NCBI GenBank assembly: GCA_029319145.1
Contig: CP119753.1
Coordinates: 2,108,001-2,172,000, forward strand
DNA length: 64,000 nt
Direction of reading: 5' to 3'
Origin: Microbacter sp. GSS18
Lineage (GTDB): Bacteria > Actinomycetota > Actinomycetes > Actinomycetales > Microbacteriaceae
Of the stretch, positions 1 through 10,013 are shown one piece after another (position 1 is the first letter of the stretch; the number at the start of each line of letters is the position of its first letter). The notes beneath the pieces are model-generated. The model searched no databases. It was not told where the DNA came from and was given only the letters and a program-made list of their open reading frames with translations. A program made the position numbers and the translations under genes.

Positions 1-39
1 GACCGACGACTCCAGGGTCGGGCTCAGCGACGAGGTCAT
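1..39 (-). CDS. 5' end of a truncated minus-strand ORF
   Basis: An ATG at 39-37 on the minus strand opens a frame with no stop to the window edge; it begins MTSSLSPTLESSV. Upstream (40-85) is AT-richer than its surroundings and contains the inverted repeat CCAATGATTGG, which would suit a regulated promoter. Too little protein is visible to name a family, and the frame could be spurious. Confidence 0.3.
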   Translation of the reverse strand, partial: MTSSLSPTLESSV

Positions 40-92
40 ACGGCTATATTCGCATGCCAATCATTGGGATACAAGGTATGTCGCGAAGAGAT

Positions 93-115
93 GGGGCTCG
101 GAGCCGGCGAGCCCC
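93..115 (-). terminator. Hairpin terminator after the 115-1002 membrane protein
   Basis: GGGGCTC (93-99) pairs with GAGCCCC (109-115) around a short loop, immediately after the TAG stop of the minus-strand gene. No clear T-run follows, as is common in high-GC actinobacteria. Confidence 0.5.
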
Positions 116-1002
116 TATTCGCCCCGCGGGCGGACGAGCGCGACCGCCGCTCCCACCGCGAACAGCAGCCCGCCGATCGTCGCCGCCACCCACGGCGTCG
201 GCTGCGGGATCGCGAACGGCGACGCCGGGCCGAAGCCGGCGCCCGCGACCAGCGCGGCGGTCACGGCCAGTCCCGAGCCGGCACCGGCGGCCATGGTGCC
301 CCACGCCCGCCGCGGACCGAACTGCTCGATGAGCGACCACGCGCCGACGACGAAGATCCATCCGAACGCGGCGATCGAGAGGGCGGATGCCGCCACGCGC
401 AGCGCCGTGGACTCGCCCAGCGCCGCCCACATCGCCGCGGGACCGGCGATCGAGAGCGCGATGAGGACGAGCGTGCTGTGGAGCACGATGCCGCCGCCCA
501 GAGCGACGATGACGGGCCACGGGGACGCCCGGCCCACGAGCAGCCGCACGACGAGCGCGAACACGAGCCATCCGGCGATGACCGCGCCGAGCTCGGCCCA
601 CGCGGTGAACGACGCCTGCAGCAGGCGCGTGGCCACCAGCAGGGCGACCGGCACGCTGAGCATCAGGAACCGGTCGAACGGCAGCACCCCGAGCGACGAC
701 TCGCGCGCCCGCCACGGTCTCGTCGAGGCGATCCACGTCGCCCGCGCGGCCGCCGCCCCCGGCCGGCGCACGAGGCTCGTGCGCGCCGACAGCATGCCGA
801 TGACGATCCAGGCGAGCGCGAGCACCAGGATGCCGCGCGAGAGCCACGCGAGAAGATCCTGCGGTCCGCCGACATCGGACCGGAAGCGCATGAGTCCGTC
901 GAAGGCGATGCCGAGCACGAGGCCGACGGCGAGCAGCCCCGCGGCGACGACGATGGCGACGATCCCCCGGCGCCCCGGTTCTCTGCGCTCTGGCATCGCC
1001 AT
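115..1002 (-). CDS. Polytopic membrane protein of unknown function
   Basis: A 295-residue protein with about eight hydrophobic segments; the first spans roughly residues 13-34. Loops are short and no catalytic or binding motif is visible, so no function is assigned. The start MAMPERR is chosen because a TAGGCT hexamer lies exactly six bases upstream (1009-1014), the leaderless signature seen before many genes here; no Shine-Dalgarno is present. It lies four bases downstream of the GDPD gene on the same strand, yet appears to have its own promoter overlapping that gene's 3' end. It could be a transport or envelope protein. Confidence 0.7.
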   Translation of the reverse strand: MAMPERREPGRRGIVAIVVAAGLLAVGLVLGIAFDGLMRFRSDVGGPQDLLAWLSRGILVLALAWIVIGMLSARTSLVRRPGAAAARATWIASTRPWRARESSLGVLPFDRFLMLSVPVALLVATRLLQASFTAWAELGAVIAGWLVFALVVRLLVGRASPWPVIVALGGGIVLHSTLVLIALSIAGPAAMWAALGESTALRVAASALSIAAFGWIFVVGAWSLIEQFGPRRAWGTMAAGAGSGLAVTAALVAGAGFGPASPFAIPQPTPWVAATIGGLLFAVGAAVALVRPRGE

Positions 1003-1006
1003 GGGC

Positions 1007-2038
1007 TCAGCCTAGTGCGCGCGCCGAACCGTCCCGGAAGAACGCCACCCCCAGGTCGGGGTGGTCGACGAAGACGCCGTCGACGCCGCTGTCGCGGATG
1101 ACCGCCCACTCCGCCTCGTAGTGGCCGAAGGCCGCGGCGCCGCCCGGTCCGCGCGCTCCGCGCACGAGGAACCGGTTCTCGGGGCGGCACGTCCACGTGA
1201 AGACGACGAGCCCGCGCTCGTGCGCGTCGGCGACCACGGGCGACGGCCCGGTGAGGCGCCCCAGCGTGTCGGGTGCGAGGATCATGCGCTTGGCGACGCT
1301 GATGCCGTCGACGCGGCCGACGAGGTCGTCCAGGCCGGCGGGGCGCGCCGTCGCGCGATAGGTCGGGGCGTGGAGGCCGCGGGCCGCGACGAGATCGGCC
1401 GGGCGCCCCGATGCCTCCAGCAGATAGATCCATGTCGCCGCGACGCCCTGATCGCGCACACGGCCGAGCACCGTGGACTCGAACGACTCGATCGTCAGCT
1501 GCCCCGGGCGTGCCGCCCAGCCGGCGGCGCGCAGCTCGTCGGCGACGATCCCGGCGATGTCGAAGCCGACCGAGGCGAAGTACGTCGGATGCTTGATCTC
1601 GAGGACGAGACCGATCTCGCGGCCTTGCGCGGCCGAGGACGCGTCGACCATCGCGAGCACGTCGCGCAGGCGCAGGACGGGCTCCCGGTCGTCGAGCGCT
1701 GCGCTGTCGGGCCGGATGCGCGGCAGCCTCTCGCGGCAGCGCAGCGTCGACAGCTCGTCCCACGTGAAGTCCTCGGTGAACCAGCCGGTGATCGACGCGC
1801 CGTCGACGGTCTTGGTCGTCCGGCGGTCCGCGAACTCGATCCGATCCGCGACATCGGTGGTCCCCGAGATCTCGTTCTCGTGCCGGACCACGAGCACCCC
1901 GTCGCGCGAGACCACGACATCGGGCTCCACCGCATCGACGCGCGAGGCGAAGGCGAGCTCGTACGACGACGCCGCGTGCTCGGGCCGGTAGCCGGGCGCC
2001 CCGCGGTGACCGATCACGAGCGGGGTCCGGCCTGGCAC
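1007..2038 (-). CDS. Glycerophosphodiester phosphodiesterase
   Basis: Probable phosphodiesterase of the GDPD/GlpQ TIM-barrel family, which hydrolyses glycerophosphodiesters to glycerol-3-phosphate plus an alcohol. The family signature is clear: HRG near residue 11, the metal ligands in VEPDVVVSRDGVLVVRHE (E38, D40) and catalytic H53. There is no signal peptide, so a cytoplasmic enzyme recycling phospholipid headgroups is likelier than a secreted GlpQ. The 343-residue length suits the family, with a C-terminal half longer than minimal bacterial enzymes. The GTG start is supported by TAGCCT exactly six bases upstream (2045-2050). Substrate specificity cannot be read from sequence. Confidence 0.85.
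   Translation of the reverse strand: MPGRTPLVIGHRGAPGYRPEHAASSYELAFASRVDAVEPDVVVSRDGVLVVRHENEISGTTDVADRIEFADRRTTKTVDGASITGWFTEDFTWDELSTLRCRERLPRIRPDSAALDDREPVLRLRDVLAMVDASSAAQGREIGLVLEIKHPTYFASVGFDIAGIVADELRAAGWAARPGQLTIESFESTVLGRVRDQGVAATWIYLLEASGRPADLVAARGLHAPTYRATARPAGLDDLVGRVDGISVAKRMILAPDTLGRLTGPSPVVADAHERGLVVFTWTCRPENRFLVRGARGPGGAAAFGHYEAEWAVIRDSGVDGVFVDHPDLGVAFFRDGSARALG
1009..1014 (-). promoter_or_regulatory. Leaderless-type -10 hexamer (TAGGCT)
   Basis: TAGGCT on the minus strand, six bases (GAGCCC) before ATG 1002. The spacing would place transcription start at or next to the A of the start codon. No consensus -35 is obvious. Confidence 0.5.
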
Positions 2039-2044
2039 CCGCCC

Positions 2045-2050
2045 AGGCTA
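2045..2050 (-). promoter_or_regulatory. Leaderless-type -10 hexamer (TAGCCT)
   Basis: TAGCCT on the minus strand, six bases before the GTG start at 2038 of the glycerophosphodiesterase gene. Confidence 0.5.
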
Positions 2051-2194
2051 CCCGCGCACTCCCGCGGCCCGGGGGCCCGCGGCATCCGCTCATAGGTCCC
2101 TCACAGCCCCCGGCGGCGTTCCCGGGGCGCGCGTCGGATATCGTGGATCAACAGCACAGTGCTGTGAGACCCCCGACTTTGGAGTGTGAGAGCA

Positions 2195-3109
2195 GTGGCC
2201 CTCAACAACCCCGCGTTCAACAACCCGGCGTTCCAGGACCAGCGAGCAGTTCAGACCTACCCCGGAGGCGCCCAGGCGGCGAACCTCGGGGTCCCGAGCC
2301 AGCACAGCACGATCGCGCGCGCCGGCACGGATGCCGCCGCCCAGGCGAACCTCGAGGGGATGTACGCCGCGCCGCCGGCCGGCGCCCGCGAGACCGACCG
2401 CATGACCATCGAGGACACGGTCTGGAAGACCGTGGGCCTGTTCGCGATCCTGCTCATCGGCGCCGTCGCCGGCTGGATGTGGACGATGGCCCCGGTCGCC
2501 GCGACCGGCACGATCTCGGCGCTCCCGTGGATCATCGGCGCCCTCGGCGGCTTCGTGCTGTCGATGGTGATCATCTTCACGTCCCGCAAGAAGGTGCGCC
2601 CCGCGCTGATCTTCGCCTACGCGGCCTTCGAGGGCCTGTTCGTGGGCGGCATCTCGGCCTTCTTCGAGATGTTCTACGAGGGCATCGTGCTCCAGGCGAC
2701 GCTCGGCACCCTCACGGTCGTCGGCGTCACGCTGGCGCTGTTCGCCAGCGGCAAGATCCGCGCCTCGAAGCGCGCCACGAAGATCTTCCTGGTCGCGATG
2801 GTCGGCTACCTGGTCTTCAGCCTCATCAACATCGGCCTGATGTTCTTCGGCGTCACCGACTCCGCCTTCGGCCTGCGCAGCGAGCCGAGCTTCCTGTTCG
2901 GCATCCCGTGGGGCGTGATCATCGGCGTGTTCGTGGTCATCATGGCCGCGTACTCGCTCGTGCTCGACTTCGACCAGATCCAGCAGGGCGTGCGCAACGG
3001 CGCTCCCCGCCAGTACGGCTGGCTCGGCGGCTTCGGCATCATGGTCACCGTCGTGTGGCTGTACGTCGAGATCCTCCGCATCATCGCGATCGTCCGCGGC
3101 AGCAACTGA
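2195..3109 (+). CDS. Bax inhibitor-1/YccA family membrane protein
   Basis: A 304-residue protein of the Bax inhibitor-1 (TMBIM/YccA-like) family. About 70 polar residues precede roughly seven transmembrane helices, beginning near TVWKTVGLFAILLIG. The N terminus MALNNPAFNNPAF matches the style of actinobacterial members. I choose GTG 2195 over GTG 2186: GGAG at 2181-2184 sits ten bases before 2195 but only one before 2186. Bacterial members are linked to calcium leak or to FtsH-type quality control; the role of this branch is unknown. A strong terminator follows. It is monocistronic, divergent from the GDPD gene. Confidence 0.85.
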   Translation: MALNNPAFNNPAFQDQRAVQTYPGGAQAANLGVPSQHSTIARAGTDAAAQANLEGMYAAPPAGARETDRMTIEDTVWKTVGLFAILLIGAVAGWMWTMAPVAATGTISALPWIIGALGGFVLSMVIIFTSRKKVRPALIFAYAAFEGLFVGGISAFFEMFYEGIVLQATLGTLTVVGVTLALFASGKIRASKRATKIFLVAMVGYLVFSLINIGLMFFGVTDSAFGLRSEPSFLFGIPWGVIIGVFVVIMAAYSLVLDFDQIQQGVRNGAPRQYGWLGGFGIMVTVVWLYVEILRIIAIVRGSN

Positions 3110-3120
3110 CGCTTCGCTCC

Positions 3121-3156
3121 ACGAAGGGGGTCGCCCGTCCGGGCGGCCCCCTTCGT
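3121..3156 (+). terminator. Terminator of the Bax inhibitor-1 family gene
   Basis: ACGAAGGGGG at 3121-3130 pairs perfectly with CCCCCTTCGT at 3147-3156, extended inward by CGCCCG/CGGGCG. It lies 12 bases after the stop codon. Confidence 0.75.
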
Positions 3157-3196
3157 CGTGTCTGCACGGCGTGCGCGGCACCCGCGGAATCCTCCG

Positions 3197-3202
3197 TATA
3201 GT
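3197..3202 (+). promoter_or_regulatory. Leaderless-type -10 hexamer (TATAGT)
   Basis: TATAGT seven bases before ATG 3210; no Shine-Dalgarno lies between. It decides the start of the secreted hydrolase. Confidence 0.55.
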
Positions 3203-3209
3203 GGCGGGC

Positions 3210-5267
3210 ATGGCCGCGTCCCGATCGATCCCCGCACCGGGTCGCGTCATCCGGATCGTCGCGGCGGCGGTCACGGCGATCGCGCTGACGGCAGGGATCT
3301 CGACGGCGCTCGCGAGCCCCGCCGCCGGATCCGCCGAGGATCCCACGCCGAGCGCCGCGCCCACGCCGGGGACGAAGGTCCGCAGCGAGTGCCCCATGCC
3401 CGTTCCCGAGGGCTCCGGCGACCGCATCGACTGCGGCGAGCTCGTCGTCGCCGAGCGCCGCGGCGAGTCGGCAGACCCCGCCCGGATCATCACCCTGCCC
3501 TATGCGGTGATCTCGAGCGCCTCGAGCGACCCCGCGCCCGACCCCCTGGTCTTCCCGACGAACAGCGCGGTCGGCGCCGGCATGCGCGAAGCCGTTGAGT
3601 ACTTCCTGACGCAGGGCTGGTGGGCGACCACCTCCCGCGACGTGATCGTGCTCGAGCAGCGCGGCGAGCCGCTCGCCGAGCCGTCGCTGGACTGCCCCGA
3701 GGTCAGCGCCGAGAACCTCACCGTCGACGGCGTCTATCTGACCGGCGCCACCCGCGTCGAGCAGCGCCAGGAGCTGCTGGCGGCGTGCTGGGAGCGCGTG
3801 ACCGCGGAGGGCGTCGACCTCGGCGCGTACACGACGCGCTCTTCGGCGGCGGATCTGGCCGATCTTCGGGCGGCGCTCGAATACGACACCTGGAACCTCT
3901 ACGGCCTCGGGTACGGCTCCCGCCTCGCCCTGACCGCCATGCGGGACGTGCCGCAGGGGCTGCGCTCGGTCATCCTCGACGCGCCGGCCCCGCTGCAGGT
4001 GGACCCGATCGCGACCGCGCCGGCATCGATCGGCGCCGCCGTGGACCACCTCGCGTCCACGTGCGAGGCGGATGCCGACTGCGCCGACCGCTATCCCGAC
4101 CTCCGGGCCACCGTCGGGACGGTCCTGGAGTCGGCCGCGACCGCGCCCTTCACCCTCACCGTGGATGATCCGGCGGGCGGGTCGGTCCAGCTCGACCTCG
4201 ACGACACGACCCTCGCCCGCGGGCTCGTGCGCGCACTCGCCGACGCACGCGTCGTCCCGACCCTGCCGTTCGTCATCGACCAGCTGGCCGAGGGCAGTGC
4301 CGACGCCGCGCTGCCGCTGGCGCAGCTGCTCGTCGACGCCGATGGCACCGGGTCCGAAGGGCTCGTCCTGTCGCAGCAGTGCGCCGAGGTGCTGCCGTTC
4401 TCCGATGAGGAGGCGGTCGCCGAGGCCTACGCGGCCGACCCGATCGCGGCGCACCTGGGCGCGGTGGATCTCGTCGCAGACTGCGCCACGTGGGAGGTCC
4501 CCGCGCTGACCGATCGCGCCTCCGCCGCGGTGTCGAGCGACGTCCCGGCCCTCGTGACCGTCGGCGCCTTCGATCCGATCGCGCCGAACGCGGTCGGGGA
4601 GGCGACCGTCGAGACGCTGTCGGCGGGAAGGCTCGAGCTGTTCACGCCCATGTCGCACGGATCGGTGTGGCAGCGCGATGTCAACGGCTGCGCCGCGATC
4701 ATCGCCGGGAGGTTCCTGAACGACCCCGCCGGCGAGATCGACATCGCGTGCGTCGAGAACCAGCCCGCGGTCGGGTACGCCACCACCGCGACGATCGACC
4801 CGACGACGGCGCTGTACCGCCTGGATCGCGAGCTGGTGCAGCAGCGGTCGCCCTTCTCGACGATCGTCCTGATCGCCTCGCTGCTGGTGATGATCGCGAC
4901 GCTCGGCTACGGGATCGCGGTCGCGCTCGGTCGCCGCGTGCGGCTGCGCGGCGACATTCCGGCCGGAGCCGTCGCGGCCGCGGTGATGGCGTCGTCGTTC
5001 AATCTGCTCTACGCGCTGGGGATCGCGATCGTCTTCGTTTCCTCCGACACGGTCACGCGAAGCCTCGGGCTGCCGGCCGCGGTGTGGCCGATGCTGCTGC
5101 TGCCGTTCGCCGGCATCGTCATGACGATCCTGCTGATCGTGCTGCTCGTGCGCGCGTGGCTCCAGGACGACGGCACGCTCGCCCACCGCATCGCACTGTC
5201 GGTCTCGGGAGCGGGCTCGATCGTGTTCACCGTCTGGCTCCTCGCCCACGGCCTGCTGATGCTGTGA
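3210..5267 (+). CDS. Secreted/membrane-anchored alpha/beta hydrolase, TAP-like
   Basis: Serine hydrolase of the tripeptidyl-aminopeptidase/prolyl-aminopeptidase-like alpha/beta family, 685 residues. A signal sequence (about residues 10-35) is followed by the hydrolase domain. The nucleophile elbow is LGYGSRLAL rather than a strict GxSxG. The acid is probably the Asp in VGAFDPIAP and the base the His in MSHGSV, followed by a cysteine-bearing TAP-like C-terminal segment. About four transmembrane helices close the protein, so the catalytic domain should face outside while the protein stays in the membrane. The substrate (peptide or ester) is unknown. ATG 3210 is preferred over an in-frame GTG at 3171 because of the -10 spacing and the signal-peptide fit. 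Confidence 0.8.
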   Translation: MAASRSIPAPGRVIRIVAAAVTAIALTAGISTALASPAAGSAEDPTPSAAPTPGTKVRSECPMPVPEGSGDRIDCGELVVAERRGESADPARIITLPYAVISSASSDPAPDPLVFPTNSAVGAGMREAVEYFLTQGWWATTSRDVIVLEQRGEPLAEPSLDCPEVSAENLTVDGVYLTGATRVEQRQELLAACWERVTAEGVDLGAYTTRSSAADLADLRAALEYDTWNLYGLGYGSRLALTAMRDVPQGLRSVILDAPAPLQVDPIATAPASIGAAVDHLASTCEADADCADRYPDLRATVGTVLESAATAPFTLTVDDPAGGSVQLDLDDTTLARGLVRALADARVVPTLPFVIDQLAEGSADAALPLAQLLVDADGTGSEGLVLSQQCAEVLPFSDEEAVAEAYAADPIAAHLGAVDLVADCATWEVPALTDRASAAVSSDVPALVTVGAFDPIAPNAVGEATVETLSAGRLELFTPMSHGSVWQRDVNGCAAIIAGRFLNDPAGEIDIACVENQPAVGYATTATIDPTTALYRLDRELVQQRSPFSTIVLIASLLVMIATLGYGIAVALGRRVRLRGDIPAGAVAAAVMASSFNLLYALGIAIVFVSSDTVTRSLGLPAAVWPMLLLPFAGIVMTILLIVLLVRAWLQDDGTLAHRIALSVSGAGSIVFTVWLLAHGLLML

Positions 5268-5299
5268 CGGGACGTCTGGTCCGCGGCACGATCGACGGC

Positions 5300-5305
5300 T
5301 AGCGT
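5300..5305 (+). promoter_or_regulatory. Leaderless-type -10 hexamer (TAGCGT)
   Basis: TAGCGT six bases before ATG 5312; no Shine-Dalgarno in between. Confidence 0.5.
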
Positions 5306-5311
5306 GGCCGA

Positions 5312-6553
5312 ATGGCCCCCTCCCGCGACGAGGCGCAGGTCATCGAGATCGCAGGGCACGACGTGCGGATCTCGAGCCCCGCGAAGCCGGTGTTCCCCGC
5401 CGCCGGGATCACCAAGCTCGATCTGGTGCGGTACTACCTCGCCGTCGCCGACGGTGCGCTGCGCGGCGCGGCCGGACGTCCGATGGTGCTCAAGCGCTTC
5501 CCGAAGGGGATCGACGCCGAGCCGTTCTTCCAGAAGCGCGTGCCGGCGAACCATCCGCCCTTCGTCGAGACCGCCACGCTGCGCTACGCGCGGGGGACGT
5601 CCGCCGAGGAGGCGGTGATCCGCGACGCCGCGGGACTGGCGTGGATCGTGAACCTCGGCTGCCTCGACCTGAACCCCCATCCCGTGCGCGCCGAGGATCT
5701 CGATCACCCCGACGAGCTGCGCATCGACCTCGACCCGATGCCCGGCGTGCCGTGGACGCAGATCGTCGACGCCGCCTTCGTCGCCCGCGACGTGCTCGAC
5801 GAGGCCGGACTCGTCGGCTGGCCCAAGACGAGCGGCTCGCGCGGGCTGCACATCCTGGTGCGCATCGCGCCGCGCTGGGACTTCCGGCAGGTGCGCCTCG
5901 CGGCGGAGGCCCTGGCGCGCGAGCTCGAGAACCGCGCGCCCGGGCTGGCGAGCGCCCGCTGGTGGAAGGAGGAGCGCGGCGAGAGCGTGTTCGTCGACTT
6001 CAACCAGAACGCCAAGGATCGCACCGTCGCATCCGCCTACTCGGTGCGCCCCCTGCCCGACGCACGCGTGTCGGCGCCGCTGACGTGGGACGAGGTGCGC
6101 GCAAGCCGCCCGGAGGAGTTCACGGTCGCGACCGTGCCCGAGCGCTTCGCCACGGTCGGCGATCCGCACGAGGGCATCGACGACGCGGCCGGCTCGCTCG
6201 ACGCCCTGCTCGAGCTCGCCGAGCGCCTCGGCCCGGCCGAGAAGCCGCCGCGGTCCGGCGACGGCTCGGGAAGACGCGTGTCGTCGATGCCGCTCATCGA
6301 GATCGCGCGCACGCGCACGAAGCCCGAGGCCGAGGATGCCCTGACCCGCTGGCGGGCGGCGCATCCCGATGCCTCGGTCCTGCTGCATCCGGCCGACGTC
6401 CTGATCGACGGCATGCGCGGCTCGAGTTCGCTGTGGTACCGCGTCCGGGTCAATCTGCAGCACGTTCCCGAGGACAGGCGTCCCGACCAGGAGCCGCTGC
6501 TGGCCGACTACGACCCGTGGGCCGGGCGGACGTGGCCTGCTTCCCCGGGCTGA
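5312..6553 (+). CDS. LigD-type DNA polymerase domain protein (NHEJ)
   Basis: Stand-alone primase-polymerase of the LigD PolDom (archaeo-eukaryotic primase) family, 413 residues, which fills gaps with NTP or dNTP during Ku/LigD end joining. Visible features are the N-terminal SSPAKPVFP and ITKLDLVRYY, the metal-binding pair in RIDLDPMPG, the KTSGSRGLHI nucleotide-binding motif and the third carboxylate in FVDFNQN. Neither ligase nor 3'-phosphoesterase domain is present, and no ku or ligase gene lies in the window, so partners must be elsewhere. The C-terminal 100 residues are a family-specific tail. It converges with the glycosyltransferase gene across a repeat array. Confidence 0.9.
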   Translation: MAPSRDEAQVIEIAGHDVRISSPAKPVFPAAGITKLDLVRYYLAVADGALRGAAGRPMVLKRFPKGIDAEPFFQKRVPANHPPFVETATLRYARGTSAEEAVIRDAAGLAWIVNLGCLDLNPHPVRAEDLDHPDELRIDLDPMPGVPWTQIVDAAFVARDVLDEAGLVGWPKTSGSRGLHILVRIAPRWDFRQVRLAAEALARELENRAPGLASARWWKEERGESVFVDFNQNAKDRTVASAYSVRPLPDARVSAPLTWDEVRASRPEEFTVATVPERFATVGDPHEGIDDAAGSLDALLELAERLGPAEKPPRSGDGSGRRVSSMPLIEIARTRTKPEAEDALTRWRAAHPDASVLLHPADVLIDGMRGSSSLWYRVRVNLQHVPEDRRPDQEPLLADYDPWAGRTWPASPG

Positions 6554-6881
6554 GTTGCACGAATCCGGGGCGGTATCACCCCGGCCGGACCGCGCGCACC
6601 GGGCGGAACTCCACGAATCCGGGCCGGCATCACCCCGCCCGGACCGCCCGCACCGGGCGGAACTCCACGAATCCGGGGCGGCATCACCCCCGCCGGGTCT
6701 CCCGCGCCGGGTTCGCGGCCGGATCCGTGGAGTTTCGCTCTGGCGCGCGGCCGCGGGGCGCCGGGTTCACGGACCGGATCCGTGGAGTTTCGCGCGGGCG
6801 CGCGGCAGCGGGGCGCCGAGGTCACGGACCGGATCCGTGGAGATTCGCGCGGCCAGGAGCGCCGCCGGAAGGCGGCGCGGC
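6554..6881. repeat. Two-armed tandem repeat array between convergent genes
   Basis: The gap holds no gene. Its left half carries three direct copies of a GC-rich unit, marked by GAATCC at 6561, 6615 and 6669 (54-base period; core AACTCCACGAATCCGG). Its right half carries three copies of a unit with the inverted core, marked by GGATCC at 6721, 6776 and 6831 (55-base period; core CCGGATCCGTGGAGTTTCG). The halves are inverted relative to each other, so the transcript can form a long hairpin that may terminate both converging genes. A related element lies at 34645-34792. Confidence 0.9.
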
Positions 6882-8255
6882 TCAGGACCCGGTGCGCCGA
6901 CTGGGCCGGGACGCCGCCGCGGCGAGGGCGGCGACGAGGGCGGGTCGCACGGCGTCCGCCCCCAGTGCGCGGGCGGCGGCACGCGCGGCCGTCGCGAGCT
7001 GCGCGCGGCGGGGCTCGTTCTGCAGCAGGGCGATCACGGCGGCCGCCACGGCGTCCGCGTCGCCGACGGGCACCACGACCCCCGCATCGCCGATCGTCTC
7101 GCGCGGACCGTACCGGGCGTCGGTGGCGACGACGGCGACACCGCGGGCGAGGGCCTCGGCGATCGAGAGCCCCTGGCCTTCGAAGTCGGATGTCGAGATG
7201 AACACCGCCGCGGTGTCGAGGATCGCGTCGCGCTCGCGCGTGGCGCCTCGCAGCGTCACGCTCGACGCGAGCCCGAGGTCGTCGACGAGGCGCTGCAGCT
7301 CCGTGCGCAGCGGACCGTCGCCGTAGATCTCCAGACGCGCGCCCGGGACCTCGCGCACGACGCGCTGCCACGCGCGGATCGCGACGTCCACCCGCTTCTG
7401 GGGCGCCAGGCGGTTGACCATGACCGCCAGGTGCGCGTCGCGGGATGCCGCGTCGGGCGGCTCGGCGCCGAGCGCGATGCCGTTGGGCACGACGGCGAAC
7501 GTGCCGGGATCGCCGAAGCGGGCGACGACCTCGTCCCGCTGGGCGGCGGTGGGCCACAGCACGGCGTCGAAGCGGTCGGCCTGCGAGAGCCAGCGACCCC
7601 AGAGTCCGCCGATGGCGGCATCCGGATCGTCGTACGGCGCCGGCAGGTGGGAATTGTGCACCGTGTGCACGAGACGCACGTCGGGGTCGTCCCAGCCGGC
7701 GAGCAGCTCTCCGAGCTGACGCGCCTCGATGACGACCACGATCAGGCGCGTCTGGTCGTCCGCACGCTCGCGCAGTCCCCGGACGACGTGCTCCAGCCAC
7801 GCCCGGTACAGTCCCCGCCACCCCGCGATGACCCCCGCGCCCGGGACGACGATCGGCGCCTCGGTGAGATGCCAGTCCGGATCGCGGACGACCGGGAGCG
7901 ACAGCAGCGTGGCACCGTCGGCACCCGGGATGTCGCGGTACTCCACACCGGGCACCGCCTGGCCCGGGGTGGCGGCGGCGCGCAGCCAGGCCGGGTCGGC
8001 GACCGCGTCGTCGAAGAGGTTGCGGAACGCGTCGAGGGAGCGCGCGTCGCCGCGCGCGACGAAGTCGCGCCGGTGGGCGGCATGGTCCTCGGGCGTCCCG
8101 GGGTCGAGGGTGAGCAGCAGCGGCGCGACGCCGGCGTCCTCGAGCAGCCGCCCGCGGGCGAGCGCGGCGACGGTGAACCCGCCGTCGAGCCCCGGGATGA
8201 GCCGGCTCGACAGCAGCAGATACTCGGCGTCCGGCAGCTCCGTCACACCATCCAT
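6882..8255 (-). CDS. GT4-family glycosyltransferase
   Basis: Retaining GT-B glycosyltransferase of family GT4, 457 residues. The C-terminal Rossmann domain shows NRLAPQKRVDVAIRAW (281-296), YGDGPLR and the nucleotide-sugar site FEGQGLSIAEAL with the E-x7-E pair E359/E367. The N-terminal half (SRLIPGLDGGFTVAA, HTVHNSHL near 197-204) resembles the TagE/poly(glycerol-phosphate) alpha-glucosyltransferase branch, so glucosylation of an envelope polymer is plausible; acceptor and sugar are not proven. Cytoplasmic, no membrane segment. A G-rich Shine-Dalgarno region (GGAGGGGCAGG) precedes the ATG. No other polysaccharide gene is adjacent. Confidence 0.85.
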   Translation of the reverse strand: MDGVTELPDAEYLLLSSRLIPGLDGGFTVAALARGRLLEDAGVAPLLLTLDPGTPEDHAAHRRDFVARGDARSLDAFRNLFDDAVADPAWLRAAATPGQAVPGVEYRDIPGADGATLLSLPVVRDPDWHLTEAPIVVPGAGVIAGWRGLYRAWLEHVVRGLRERADDQTRLIVVVIEARQLGELLAGWDDPDVRLVHTVHNSHLPAPYDDPDAAIGGLWGRWLSQADRFDAVLWPTAAQRDEVVARFGDPGTFAVVPNGIALGAEPPDAASRDAHLAVMVNRLAPQKRVDVAIRAWQRVVREVPGARLEIYGDGPLRTELQRLVDDLGLASSVTLRGATRERDAILDTAAVFISTSDFEGQGLSIAEALARGVAVVATDARYGPRETIGDAGVVVPVGDADAVAAAVIALLQNEPRRAQLATAARAAARALGADAVRPALVAALAAAASRPSRRTGS

Positions 8256-8331
8256 CCTGCCCCTCCCGTGCTCCCGCCCGCGGCGGGAACACCCTCCACC
8301 CCGCTCGAGAGATCCTCGGGGTGAGGGCGCA

Positions 8332-8395
8332 GGGATGTCCCTTCCCCGACGATCGGGGTGCAGGGGTCCCCGGCTCGGCGGGGAAGGGACATCCC
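8332..8395. repeat. Intergenic inverted repeat, 16-base perfect arms
   Basis: GGGATGTCCCTTCCCC (8332-8347) is repeated in perfect inversion at 8380-8395, enclosing a GC-rich loop that holds further CCCC/GGGG pairing. It lies 3' of guaA and 5' of the glycosyltransferase gene, both minus strand; it may terminate guaA. Confidence 0.85.
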
Positions 8396-8429
8396 GGAGC
8401 CCGGCAGCACCACGTCGGAGCTCGTCAGC

Positions 8430-10009
<1,580 letters not shown>

Positions 10010-10013
<4 letters not shown>

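Noticed and set aside
2186..2194. GTG 2186 as start of the Bax inhibitor-1 protein
   Set aside because: Only one base from GGAG; GTG 2195 has correct spacing and the family N terminus.
6554..6881. Remnant of an insertion sequence
   Set aside because: Inverted halves are present but there is no transposase fragment, and each half is itself tandemly repeated.
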